Origin: Methylorubrum rhodesianum | GTDB taxonomy: Bacteria; Pseudomonadota; Alphaproteobacteria; Rhizobiales; Beijerinckiaceae | DNA length: 64,000 nucleotides | Assembly: GCF_014199985.1 (NCBI RefSeq) | Contig: NZ_JACHOS010000006.1 | Location: 241,825-305,824 of the forward strand | Direction: 5' to 3' | Shown here: positions 8,595 through 18,400 of the stretch, in pieces | Layout of the letters: each line of letters begins with the position of its first letter | Position numbering within the stretch: position 1 is the stretch's first letter | The notes under the pieces: generated by a model | Seen by the model: the letters and a program-made list of their open reading frames with translations, nothing else | Databases searched by the model: none | What the model was told of the DNA's origin: nothing | Made by a program: the position numbers and the translations under genes

Positions 8595-9527
8595 ATGGGA
8601 CGCTACGACCACGCCGCCTACGTCTCCCTGACGATGGAGTTTCGCTGCAACCTCAAATGCGTTCACTGCATGGTCGAAGGCACGATGGACCGGCTCGCGC
8701 CGGAGTCGGATGCGCATTTCGAGGAGATCCTCGCCCTCAACGCCCGCGAGCGGCGCTGGGTCGGTCTGATCTTGACCGGGTCCGAGATCACCCTGCGGCG
8801 CGACCTGCCCGAACTGGCGCGCCGGGCGCGGGCGAGCGGCTTTGCGCATGTCCGCATTCAGACCCACGGCATGCATCTCGGCCAGCCGAGCTACTGCCAC
8901 CGGCTGGTCGAGGCGGGCGTCGACGAGTTCTTCGTCTCCATCGCCGGCAGCGATGCGGCGAGCCACGACGCGCTGACCCTGGTGCCGGGCTCGTTCGAGC
9001 GCGCCCTGCGCGGCCTGGAGACCCTCGATGCGATGGAGGGCGTCGAAACCCTGACCAACACCGTGGTGACCGAGCGGAGCTACCGCCTGCTGCCCGATCT
9101 CGTCACGCGGCTCGGCCATCTCCAGCGCCTGACCCAGATGGAGTTCTGGGTCTACTTCCCCATGTCGGAGCGCGACGAGAAGGGCCTCGTCGCCCGCCAC
9201 GCCGACGTCCTGCCTTATCTGCGCGAGGCGGTCTTGCGCGCCCGCGCGTTCGGGCGCACCGTCGAGGTGAAGAACTTCCCCGAATGCCTGCTCGGCGAAC
9301 TGGGCAATGCCCTCGTCAACGGCCAGCCCGAACTGCACATCGACCCGGATTTCTGGCGAGAATTCGAACGCAACGGCTTCTATCAATGCGCCCACCGCGA
9401 GGCCTGCGCCTCCCGTGAATGCCTCGGCCTGAATACCGCCTACGTCGCGAAATTCGGGCTCGAAGCCGATCTCGTTCACCCCTTGCCCGCGCCCCGGCGG
9501 CAGGCATGGAGCCGGGCTCCGGCCTGA
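8595..9527 (+). CDS. Radical SAM protein
   Basis: A 310-residue protein from the ATG at 8595, 17 nt after the previous stop, with GGGACGA upstream. The 4Fe-4S radical SAM motif CNLKCVHC gives C18, C22 and C25. ILTGSEITLRRDLPEL and VRIQTHGMHL are the usual second and third barrel strands. The C-terminus holds further cysteines (QCAHREACASREC), which may bind an auxiliary cluster in the manner of SPASM or twitch domains, although the region is short. It is last in the methyltransferase-kinase-halogenase run. The substrate is unknown; peptide modification is plausible for this architecture. Confidence 0.85.
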   Translation: MGRYDHAAYVSLTMEFRCNLKCVHCMVEGTMDRLAPESDAHFEEILALNARERRWVGLILTGSEITLRRDLPELARRARASGFAHVRIQTHGMHLGQPSYCHRLVEAGVDEFFVSIAGSDAASHDALTLVPGSFERALRGLETLDAMEGVETLTNTVVTERSYRLLPDLVTRLGHLQRLTQMEFWVYFPMSERDEKGLVARHADVLPYLREAVLRARAFGRTVEVKNFPECLLGELGNALVNGQPELHIDPDFWREFERNGFYQCAHREACASRECLGLNTAYVAKFGLEADLVHPLPAPRRQAWSRAPA

Positions 9528-9624
9528 ACCGGCGGTGCCGCCTCTCCGGCAAGGGACGCGTCGAAACAAGGTTCTTTCGCGATCCGATCATCTCGTCCCG
9601 CCGGCCACCCTTCGGGACGATGCC
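9528..9624. other. Convergent intergenic spacer with possible bidirectional terminator
   Basis: Short spacer between the converging radical SAM and AraC-type genes. CGTCCC (9594-9599) and GGGACG (9614-9619) can pair across a 14-nt loop. This is a weak candidate terminator without a clear T-tract. Confidence 0.25.
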
Positions 9625-10629
9625 CTATTGGTTCCCGAGCCGGGGCCACCAGTCGTGTAGGACGTCGAGATCGGTCCGCGCACCCTTCTGGGCTAGGGCT
9701 ACCTGCTCGGCCCGGAACTCGCTCGCGGTGATGCCGAACTGGGCGCGGAAGCTGCGGCTGAAATGGACCTTGCCGCGAAACCCGAAATCGGCCGCGAGCC
9801 GGGAGAGGCGGCGGGTCTCCAGCGGGTCGCTGAGGGCGGCCCGGACGGCCAGGAGCCGGCGCTCCTGGACCGAGCGCATGATGCCGCCGTAGGGGGCGAA
9901 CATCCGGTAGAGGGTCGCGCGCGACACGCCGATCTCGTTGGCGATCATCTCCGGCGACAGGTCCGGCGAGGCGAGGTGGGTGCGGATCGCCTGCTCTGCG
10001 AGCGTGAGATGACAGGTAGCGAGCGTCGGTGTCGCGGCGGCCTCCTCGGTCCGGGAAGGATCGAGGAGCGCGCGCAGGAAATCGAGCGTCTGCGCCACGA
10101 CCTCCTCGACATCCGGCTCTTCGATCAGCGTGCTGCGTTCACGCAGCGCGATGAGATGGGCGGCCAGAAGCCGGTTGCGCCCGGCATCGAGCCGGGGCGG
10201 CAGCGGGTTGTCGGCCAAGCCCGGCAACAAGGCTCTCGGGACGACGAGCGCGATCGTGTCCGACGAGGCCGCGAGCGTGTCGACCTCCTGGGCGAGGTCG
10301 ATGATCGCGACCTGCGATGACCAGATCGTGGTTTGCTGTCCGCTGATGAGGCCGCTGAAACCGCCGACATTGTAGAAATGGAAGAGGATGTGATCCGACG
10401 TGCGGGCGATGAGGTCTCGGTCGCGGCGATAGCTCTGCGCCCCGAACACCACCCGTGCCACCATGATGTCGCCGATGACGGCGCCGCTCGCCGAGCCGGT
10501 GGGACTTTGCTGACCCGGATGGAAGGCCCGCGGCTCGAACAGGGGGCCGACGACGCCTTTCCAGATTTCAGCCGCCGTTTCGTGAGGCAGCCCGGTCGTG
10601 AGGTAATCCAGCCGCTGGAGAAGGGTCAC
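9625..10629 (-). CDS. AraC-family transcriptional regulator
   Basis: Read from a GTG at 10629, with GGAAG about 11 nt upstream, this gives 334 residues; a TTG at 10647 is an alternative. The N-terminal ~200 residues resemble the AraC ligand-sensing region (HFYNVGGFSGLISGQQ, VAIIDLAQEVDTL). The C-terminal ~100 residues hold two helix-turn-helix units, IANEIGVSRATLYRMFAP and AADFGFRGKVHFSRSFRAQF, which is the family signature. It converges on the tailoring operon and points away from an AT-rich region with TTGGAA/TTCCAA repeats, which may be its operators. It is a candidate regulator of the operon, of itself or of the sapC-like gene. Confidence 0.85.
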   Translation of the reverse strand: MTLLQRLDYLTTGLPHETAAEIWKGVVGPLFEPRAFHPGQQSPTGSASGAVIGDIMVARVVFGAQSYRRDRDLIARTSDHILFHFYNVGGFSGLISGQQTTIWSSQVAIIDLAQEVDTLAASSDTIALVVPRALLPGLADNPLPPRLDAGRNRLLAAHLIALRERSTLIEEPDVEEVVAQTLDFLRALLDPSRTEEAAATPTLATCHLTLAEQAIRTHLASPDLSPEMIANEIGVSRATLYRMFAPYGGIMRSVQERRLLAVRAALSDPLETRRLSRLAADFGFRGKVHFSRSFRAQFGITASEFRAEQVALAQKGARTDLDVLHDWWPRLGNQ

Positions 10630-10641
10630 GTGACAATCTAC

Positions 10642-10782
10642 TTCCAACGAAACGATCGGGAGCCTTTTCCAATTCCGGCTGTGGTCGCCGAGATTTGGCA
10701 GAAAAGGAGGGAATATCCGTGATTATGCTGTTCCTGACGAGCTTATTGGAAGAGATACGATTGATATTGGAAAATATTCCAA
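10642..10782. promoter_or_regulatory. TTGGAA / TTCCAA repeats upstream of the AraC-type gene
   Basis: TTCCAA occurs at 10642-10647, 10667-10672 and 10777-10782. ATTGGAA occurs at 10745-10751 and 10766-10772, exactly 21 nt apart (two helical turns). The last two elements form the inverted repeat TTGGAA-N4-TTCCAA (10767-10782). Direct repeats two turns apart are typical of AraC-family operators, so autoregulation or control of the rightward genes is plausible. Confidence 0.4.
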
Positions 10783-10787
10783 CATAG
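10719..10787 (+). CDS. Possible 22-residue leader or micropeptide
   Basis: AAGGAGGG (10704-10711) stands 7 nt before a GTG that opens a 22-codon frame ending in TAG at 10785-10787. It is the best Shine-Dalgarno-like sequence in this gap. The peptide is hydrophobic and amphipathic (MIMLFLTSLLEEIRLILENI). It uses codons that are rare in GC-rich genomes (TTA, three ATA/CGA codons, several TTG). The frame overlaps the ATTGGAA repeats. It may be a regulatory leader, a small membrane peptide or chance. Confidence 0.3.
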   Translation: MIMLFLTSLLEEIRLILENIPT

Positions 10788-11487
10788 ACTGCGAAACATC
10801 ACTCGCGTCCCCACTAGATAGCCCTGAGTTGTGCTGCGCCCTTAAGGCATCGAGGAAGTTAAAGTAGCCTGTGAGGGTTTCAAGAGGCACCGTCCTCTGC
10901 AGTCATTGCTTGGACGATGACCGGGGCATTCGTTGCCGCTGGCCTAGTGCTTGCAATTTCATTGCGCAGAACAAATCCTTTCGCATAATAGCGTATATCT
11001 CAGTTTATGCGCTCGTCGATTGGCGAAATTTTCAATGAATTTTGCAAAATATCTTTGTAATGAAATCGTCGCGGCACGATTTGTAGTATTTTTATATCAA
11101 ATTAGAAGATATTCTGATGACAACATTCTGCCAGTGCTTCGCCAGCCACGCAGATCGATTCAGCAATGGCGTAGCAACGCTGTACTCGCGTGCCCGCCTA
11201 TCGGAGCGACCGCCCAGCTTCGACGTTGTGTCGAGCCGGGCACAGCCCTTTGACAATTTTTGCGATGACCTCGCGCGCGATGGCTTCCGAACCCGCGCGA
11301 TCGAGAATGAGCCGCGATGACAGATCCTTTCCGATGAGGCCGTTGCGGCCCTGCCAACGAGGTCAGCATCTGAGACGCTGGATCAATCGAAAAAACGGAA
11401 CCATCCCTCCGCAGCGTGGGGCGGTACTGATATGCAGCGGAGGGCGAAGATGCGGAAATCGCACAAGCGTCGCAATGTGGGGTCGGA
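10788..11487. promoter_or_regulatory. AT-rich non-coding region upstream of the sapC-like gene
   Basis: About 700 nt without a convincing gene. The part from about 10950 to 11130 is visibly AT-rich against a strongly GC-rich background and holds the 12-bp perfect palindrome ATTTTGCAAAAT (11039-11050). Open frames here (10951-11253, 11190-11495) have no family features or good start signals. Promoters for the sapC-like gene, and perhaps for the giant gene, are expected in this stretch. I could not pick a reliable -35/-10 pair. Confidence 0.4.
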
Positions 11488-12288
11488 ATGAGTAAGCAGC
11501 TTCTCATCTACGAGCGTGCCGTGCCGGTCACTCGGCAGCGTCACGGATCATGGTCCGTGAAGGCCGGTGCGTCGTTCGATTTCGCCCGCGGCGTCAATTC
11601 GGTGCCGCTCATGGTCGCCGAGTTTCCGAATTCGGCGGCCGAATATGCCATCGTGTTTGGTGGTGCTGCCGACGAGATCATTCCGGTCGCTCTTCTCGGA
11701 ATTCGCGACAACGAGAACTTGTACGTATCCGAGTCGGGTTCGTGGAGCGGTTCGTACGTCCCGGCCTTCCTGCGCCGTTACCCGTTCGTGTTTTCGAGCG
11801 ACAACGCGAACGAGGCCGATGCCACCTTCACGCTCTGCGTCGACGAGGATTTCTCGGGCTGCAACGACGAGGGTCGGGGCGAGCGCCTTTTCGACGCCGA
11901 CGGCGAGCGGACACAGTATCTGCAGAACGTCCTGGGCTTCCTTCAGGCTTATCAGGTGCAGTTCCAGCGCACGAAGCTGTTCGTGAAGCGCCTGCAGGAG
12001 TTCGGCCTTCTGGAGCCGATGCAGGCGCAGTTCACGCTGCGCAGCGGTCAACGCTCGACGCTGTCCGGCTTCAGCGTGGTCAGCCGGGATCGCCTGAAGG
12101 CTCTGTCGGCCGAGCAGCTCGCCGAGCTGATGCAGGCGGACGAGATGGAGCTGATCTACCTGCATCTCGCCTCACTGCGGAACCTTGCGCCGATCGCCGA
12201 GCGCATCGGTGCCCCGGCCGAGGCTGCGCAGGCGGACGAGACCGCACCGGCCTCTCCAGCCGACTTCGAGACCTCGGGCAACGCCTGA
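11488..12288 (+). CDS. SapC-family protein
   Basis: A 266-residue protein from the ATG at 11488. The sequence matches the SapC family as I recall it: YERAVPVTRQRHGSWSVK near the start, VNSVPLMVAEFPNSAAEYAI, a FLRRYPFVF stretch and CVDEDFSGC. The C-terminal tail is low in complexity (AEAAQADETAPASPAD). SapC takes its name from Campylobacter surface-layer work, but its biochemical role is unclear. In other proteobacteria the family is commonly found near TonB receptors and tryptophan-halogenase-like genes, and a halogenase-like gene lies about 4 kb upstream here. It sits 173 nt before the giant gene in the same orientation, so a link to surface display is possible. Confidence 0.85.
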   Translation: MSKQLLIYERAVPVTRQRHGSWSVKAGASFDFARGVNSVPLMVAEFPNSAAEYAIVFGGAADEIIPVALLGIRDNENLYVSESGSWSGSYVPAFLRRYPFVFSSDNANEADATFTLCVDEDFSGCNDEGRGERLFDADGERTQYLQNVLGFLQAYQVQFQRTKLFVKRLQEFGLLEPMQAQFTLRSGQRSTLSGFSVVSRDRLKALSAEQLAELMQADEMELIYLHLASLRNLAPIAERIGAPAEAAQADETAPASPADFETSGNA

Positions 12289-12297
12289 TCTCGAAGC

Positions 12298-12319
12298 GCT
12301 CCCGGTCGAGGCCGGGAGC
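12298..12319 (+). terminator. Hairpin downstream of the sapC-like gene
   Basis: GCTCCCGG (12298-12305) and CCGGGAGC (12312-12319) form a perfect 8-bp stem with a 6-nt loop, starting 10 nt after the stop codon. No T-tract follows, so termination may be partial and read-through into the giant gene is possible. Confidence 0.45.
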
Positions 12320-12461
12320 CATGGGCCGACGCGCAGCCGCTGAGCGCCGGCCGAAATCCAAAATAGCGGTGGTGATGATCCCGGCGGCTTAGCAGGCCTA
12401 CCGGGACCTGTGTCTTTGCGCGCCCGGTCAGGCCGCGCAGGTTCCGGTTGGAGAGAGCGGC
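12320..12461 (+). promoter_or_regulatory. Leader and ribosome binding site of the giant gene
   Basis: No gene is seen in this gap. GGAGAGAG (12450-12457) is a good ribosome binding site for the ATG at 12462. A smaller inverted repeat, TGCGCG / CGCGCA (12417-12422 and 12434-12439), lies just upstream and could fold in the leader. No promoter could be assigned confidently. Confidence 0.5.
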
Positions 12462-15400
12462 ATGGCTTTTCCGTTCAAGTCGGAAGGCTTCTGGGGTCCC
12501 CTGTTCCGCCGCCGCGACCGTGCGCGCATGGCCGTGGAGACGCCGCGCGCCGCGCGCCCGTCGAAGCGTCAACTCGTTCTGCATCTGAAGACGAAGGCCG
12601 GAAAGCTCTTCAACCGCGATCGACTGATTTTCGATCCGTTGGAGCCGCGCGTTCTTCTCAACTCCGACATCACCTATCAGATTGGTGCACCGACCGACGC
12701 TGCGACCGTCGAGCATCAGCTTCTCGTCAAGCTGATCCAGCGCGACGAAACGATCAACAGCATCACGAAGACGGTGCAGCGCATCCAAGTCTTCGATTAC
12801 ACGAAGGGAACGCAGGGAACGGACCCACTCCATACGTTCGGCATCATCGACGCGAATTCCAACCAAGCCTACACACTTCAAGGATCGGGCGGCAAAGAAA
12901 CCATCACGGTCGATGCCGATTCCTTCAAGCTTCTCGGCGACACGCAGGAGCCGATTCTCGCCTTCACGGATCCGACGGGTGCCGGCGCGAGTCCGACCAA
13001 CAATCTCGACAACACCATCTCTCTCCTGAACACGCCGACCGGCGCCGCGCGTTCGGGTGCGGAGTTCAAGCTGACGGGCGCCAATGCCGGCAAGATCGCG
13101 TCCGGCAAGTTCGCGGGTCATTTCTCGAACGTCGCCAACCTCGTCGGTGCCGCTGCGGGCGACGACACGCTGACGATCGGCGCGAGCGGCAGCCTCAGTG
13201 GAACGTTCGGCGGCGGCAAGAAGAGCCTGCAGCTCGACATCTCGTCGATCGTGACGGGAAGCATCGACGCGACGCTGTCCGGCAGCGGAAGCAGCTACAC
13301 GCTGGCTCGGAGCAGCGCCCCCTCGGCGGCAGCGCCCTTCGGCAGCCTTGCCTTCACCGCGCCGACGACGAGCCTCGGCGTGATCCTGGGCAGCGGCAAC
13401 GACACGCTCCACCTAGCCAGCCTGCCGCCCGCCCCCTCCTTCACGATCAGCGGCGGCGCGGGCGCGGACAGGATCGTCTTCGACACCAATCTCGAAGCAG
13501 CGTCCGGAAATCTCGCCGTTACCTTCGATGGCGGCGCGGGCGACGACAGCATCGCCGTATCGGCCAACCTGAGTGCGCTGGCGGGCGATCTCGGCATCGT
13601 CTTCAAGGGCGGCGAGGGGGCCAACACTCTGAGCGTCGCGGCGGGCAAGACGCTGTCGGCCAGCGGCCAAGTCACCATCGCGGCCGACGCGACCGTGACG
13701 CCCGTCCTCACCACATCCGGACTCGATCGTTCCGGCAGCGCGACGGCGCAGATGGCTGTCACCGTCAACGACGGAGCCGTCATCCGCGGAACCGGCGTGA
13801 GGGTTGCCGTCCGCAGCGACATCGCGATCGCTGATACGGCGCCGGCCGACACCTCGACCATCAGCGTCACCGCCAACGGGCTCGCCGGAATCACCCTCGC
13901 CGGTACGGTCGATGCGGGGACGGGCGACGCTGTCCTGACCACGGACGTCAACAACGCCGTCACGCTGACCTCGACCCTGACGTCGCAGCTCAAGAGCGTC
14001 ACGCCGAGACAGACCAACAGCTCGACGATCGCCGTCGGTGCCAAGGGGGCGGTGAACGGCGGGACTGTGAAGATCGCCGCCAACACGGTGGCCAAGGTCG
14101 ACGTGAAGGCCATCGGGCTCGTTCTGCCCGGCGTCCTGACGGTGACCGACGCCGCGGCCGGCACCTTCGATAAGGTCAAGAGCGCGATCAAGGGCGAGGG
14201 CAGCTTCAGCGACGTCTTCACGCCCGCCGAACTCGCCGCCAAGGCCCTGATCAAATCGGCCGAGACGACAATCAACAACACGACGCAGGTGACGGTCGCT
14301 CCGAGTGCGGTGAGCACGGACCCGCGGATCAAGCAGACTGGCCCCGGCACCATCGCCGGCAGCGATCCTGCCCTTGCGCTCCAGATCTCGGCCGACGACA
14401 AGACCGACTCGACGATCACGCTCGTCGCACGGGATGCCACGGCGGTGCCGGGGTTCCAGTTCGACGACCCGGCGCTGGACGCTGCGGCGAGCGCGGCCGC
14501 GAAGGCCGCTGCCGCCATCAACATCCTCAACGTGTTCGGCCTGACCGGCACGCAGACCGTCACGCGCCTCACGAGCGTCGATCTCGGTGTGCCGGCCGCC
14601 GGAAGCCTTCCCGCCGGCGCGCCCGCCGCGGGCGATATCGCCCTCGTGTGGGCGCAGGGCGCCGCCGGCATCCATGCCGCCAATGCCGGCAGCGTGGCCG
14701 TGCGCATCCGCGCCGCCACCGACGCGACCGATCCGGCCAACCCGGAGACGGGCCTCGTCGCGGGCGACGGCGAGACCGACAATTCGCTGCCCGCGCCGAT
14801 GAAGGCCGGTGCGGCCCAGATCAACGTAAACGACGCCGTGCGGGTCGCGGTGCGCGGCGTGTCCGTTGCGGCCGCGTCCCTGGCCGTCGCGGCCACCAAC
14901 GACACCACGATCGAGTCGCGCGCCGTTCAGGCCCGCAACCTGCTGACCGGCTCCACCAAGACCATCGTCGAGACGGCGCGCCTGACCGCGACCGGCGGCG
15001 CCATCTCCGTCGTCGCGATGGATGCGACCAAGGCGCAGGCCATTGTCGAGCCGATCCGGACCGACACCCTCGAGGAGGAGAGCGACGCGGAGGAGACGAA
15101 GCGCGAACTGATCGGGATCGCCCGCAGCTCCGCCGTCAACACGGTCGAGCGCGACATCACGGCGACCGTCACGGATTCGGTCGTCACCGGCGCGCAGGGT
15201 GTTGCGCTGACCGCGCAGAACGCCCTCGACCTGACCACTAACGCGAAGGCCGTCGTCGCGGCGAGCAAGCTCGGCGTGGCCGGCGCCTACGCCGTCAACA
15301 TCGTGCTCGGCAGTACCACAGCGACCGTCCGCGGCGGAAGCATGAGCGCCGCGACCGGCGACATCTCCGTCAACGCGTCCGACGTGACCAACATCGATTC

Positions 15401-18400
15401 ACGGGTGCAGACCTCGGTCGGAGGTGAAGGCAAATCCGGCGGCACGGCCATCGGCGGTGCGGCGGCCTTCAACATCGTCGGCTACCGGCCGGACGGCCTG
15501 ACCGGCAGCGACAAGCTCGCCGACAAGGTTGTCGGGATGGCCATCGACGCCATTCTCGGCAGCGGGTTCTTCACCTTTGCCGCCACCCAGGCGACCCGTG
15601 CGCGAATCGAGGCCGCCACCGTCACGGCAACGGCCGGCGGCGTCGGGGTGAAGGCGATCAGCGCCGGCACGGTGAACGCCACGGTCAGCAACACCGTGAC
15701 CGTTTCGACCCCCGAGCAGTCGCGTCTCGATGAAGCGAAGGCCCAAGCGACGCGCACGGCGATCAACAAGGCCCGGACCTTCCTCGGCAAGGCGACGCTG
15801 AGCAGCGAGCCGGGCGCGGTGACGAGCGCGGGCTCGCGCAGCATCGGCGGCCTGATCGCGACCAACCGCATGAACCGTTCGGCCACCGCCGAGGTGATCA
15901 GCGGCGCAACCATCACGAGCGGGGGGGAGCTCGGCGTCCGCGCGACCGACCTGTCGACGATCAACGCCAACGTGAAGCTCGTGGCGTCGAGCCAAGCCGC
16001 CAGCGACGGCGGACTGCCGGCGAAGCAGCCGCAGATCAAGTCCGACTACAAGCTGAGCGCGAGCCAGCCGGTGGCGATCACCCTCGGCCAGCGCGTGGCC
16101 GTCGATTTCTCGACCCTGCTCGGCGAGCAGGCGATCAAGACCGTCAGCACCCTCGACGCGATCAAGTCCAACCTGCCGTCGACGACGAAACAGGCCCAGA
16201 GCGGCACGACGCCGGGCAAGGCTCCGACGCTGAAGGCGGTCACGACGGGCGATGTGGTCCTCGTGAGCCCCGGCCATCCGGCCGGCAGCGGCGAGGTCGG
16301 CTCCTATTACCGCTACATCAAGACGCCGACCGCACCGGCGACATCGGATTCGATCGACCTGTCGAAGGAGAATTTCACGGGCCCGAGCTGGGAGCTGATC
16401 GGCGCGAAGGGTGACGTCTACGCCTATATGGGCGCGGACCGCACCGCCGCGAACAAGCTCGACCTCAAGACGGCGACGTTCTCGAATCGCGATCTCTGGC
16501 GCCGGGTCAGCGAGACCGAGGCCGCGCCGGCCAAGACGACCGGATCCGGCGGCACCTCGGCCGGCGGCATCGTCGTGCGCAACGAGATCAAGGGCGGCGT
16601 CACCGCCGCGATCAGCAATTCCTCCGCCACGACGACGGTGAATGGCGGCGTCGTGGTCTCGGCCGAGCGCGGCGCGACGATCACATCGAAGGCCGATGCC
16701 ACCGTCGAGGCGATCGCCACGATCCGGGAGCAGACCGGCGAGACGGCCGAAGGCACGGCCGGCAGCGGGACGGCGAGCACGGTTCCGGGTCAGACCTCGG
16801 CCTTCGACAAGTCCAGCACGTCGAATTCGAGTGCGCTCGCAATCAACGCGGTGATCGCGACCAACACCATCCAGTCGGCAGCCGACGCCTCCATCACCGA
16901 TTCCGAGGTCACGACCGCGGGCGACGACGGCGCGGTCGCGGTCGAGGCGAAGACGACCGGCTCGATCGAGGCCGAAGTCCAGGCGCAGATCACCGCGCTG
17001 TCGAGCGGCCCCTCCGGTACCGAAGACGCCGCGGCCGATCCCGCCGCCGGCGGCTCGACCGGTGGCACGACGACGCCGACGACGGGATCGGGGCAAACGA
17101 CCGCGCCGACCACCACGGCACGGGCGGGCGGCATCCAGCTCGCCTTCAACGCGATCGGCTACGAGAGCAGCAATCTCGGCTTCGACACCCTCAACGCCCT
17201 GGTCGGGACCAATCTCGGTAACCCGGCGACGGCGCAGGCCAGCGCGCGCATCACCAACACCCGGGTCACGGCCACGGGCGCGGTCAGCGCGACGGCCGAG
17301 TCCTCCGGCACGATCGCCTCGACCCTGAGCAACGAGGTCACTGCCGCCGCCAAGGCAGCGAGCGTCAACTCGCTGGCGGTGTCCGGTCTCGTGGCGATGA
17401 ACCGCGTCAGCGGCGCCGCCGAGGCGGTGATCGATGCCCGGACCAAGACGGTTTCGGGCACGGATGTCACGGTGTCGGCCATCGATACGGTCGGGATCGA
17501 GGCGGAGACCGCCGTGGCGGCCTCGGCGTCGGCTGGAAAAACCGGTTCGGTCAGCGGTCTCGGCAAGAATGCCGAGGCGCTGCTCGGCGAGTACACCTAC
17601 ACCACCGCCTCCGGCAGCCGGCAGGTCAAGTTCGGCGAGAAGATCCGCCTCAGCGACAGCTGGGCCGGCAAGGGCGAAAGGGGCGCGGTGTACCAGTACA
17701 TGGGCGCCGACTTCACCGCCGCCGAGGATCTCGGCAACACGGCGCGGGACTTTGCCGACTTCGCGCTCTGGAAGAAGCTCGACGCCACCAACGTCGTGCC
17801 GGGTGCGCCCGGCGGCTCGGCCGCTCCGACCGGAAAGATCGCGGCGGCGAAATCCTCGGCGACCGCGCTGGGCGGCATCTTCGCCCGCAACGACGTGTCG
17901 GGTCAGGCCAAGGCCTGGATCGTCAACACCGCCGTTCAGGCCACCGGCGACGTCAGCGTCAGCGCGAAATCGGAGGCGTCCATCAACGCCACCGACGAGA
18001 GCGAGGTCGAGGCCGAGGGCGGTTCGGCCGCCAACGGCGTGCTCGTGTCCAACAACGTGCAGAACGGCGCCCTCGCCTACGTCAAGGACAGCACCGTCAC
18101 GAGCGAGGACGGGGGCGTCAGCGTCTCCGCCGAGAACACATCGACGATCGAGGCGAGTGCGGCCGGGTCCGTTGCCGGCGAAACGACGGCGGTCGGCTTC
18201 ACGCTCGCCTTCAACACGGTCGGATTCCGGCAGCAGAACCCGCTCTTCAACGCCGTCGACACGATCGTCGGCGATCCGCTCATCGCCACCGCGACCAACG
18301 GGGAAAACCCGGCCGGCGCCAAGGCCTACATCACCGGCTCTACGGTCACGGCCAAGCGCGACGTCTCCATCACCGCCGACAGCCAAGCCACGATCACGGC

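Noticed and set aside
10951..11253. 100-codon frame in the AT-rich region
   Set aside because: No ribosome binding site, no recognisable features and atypical composition; more likely regulatory DNA.
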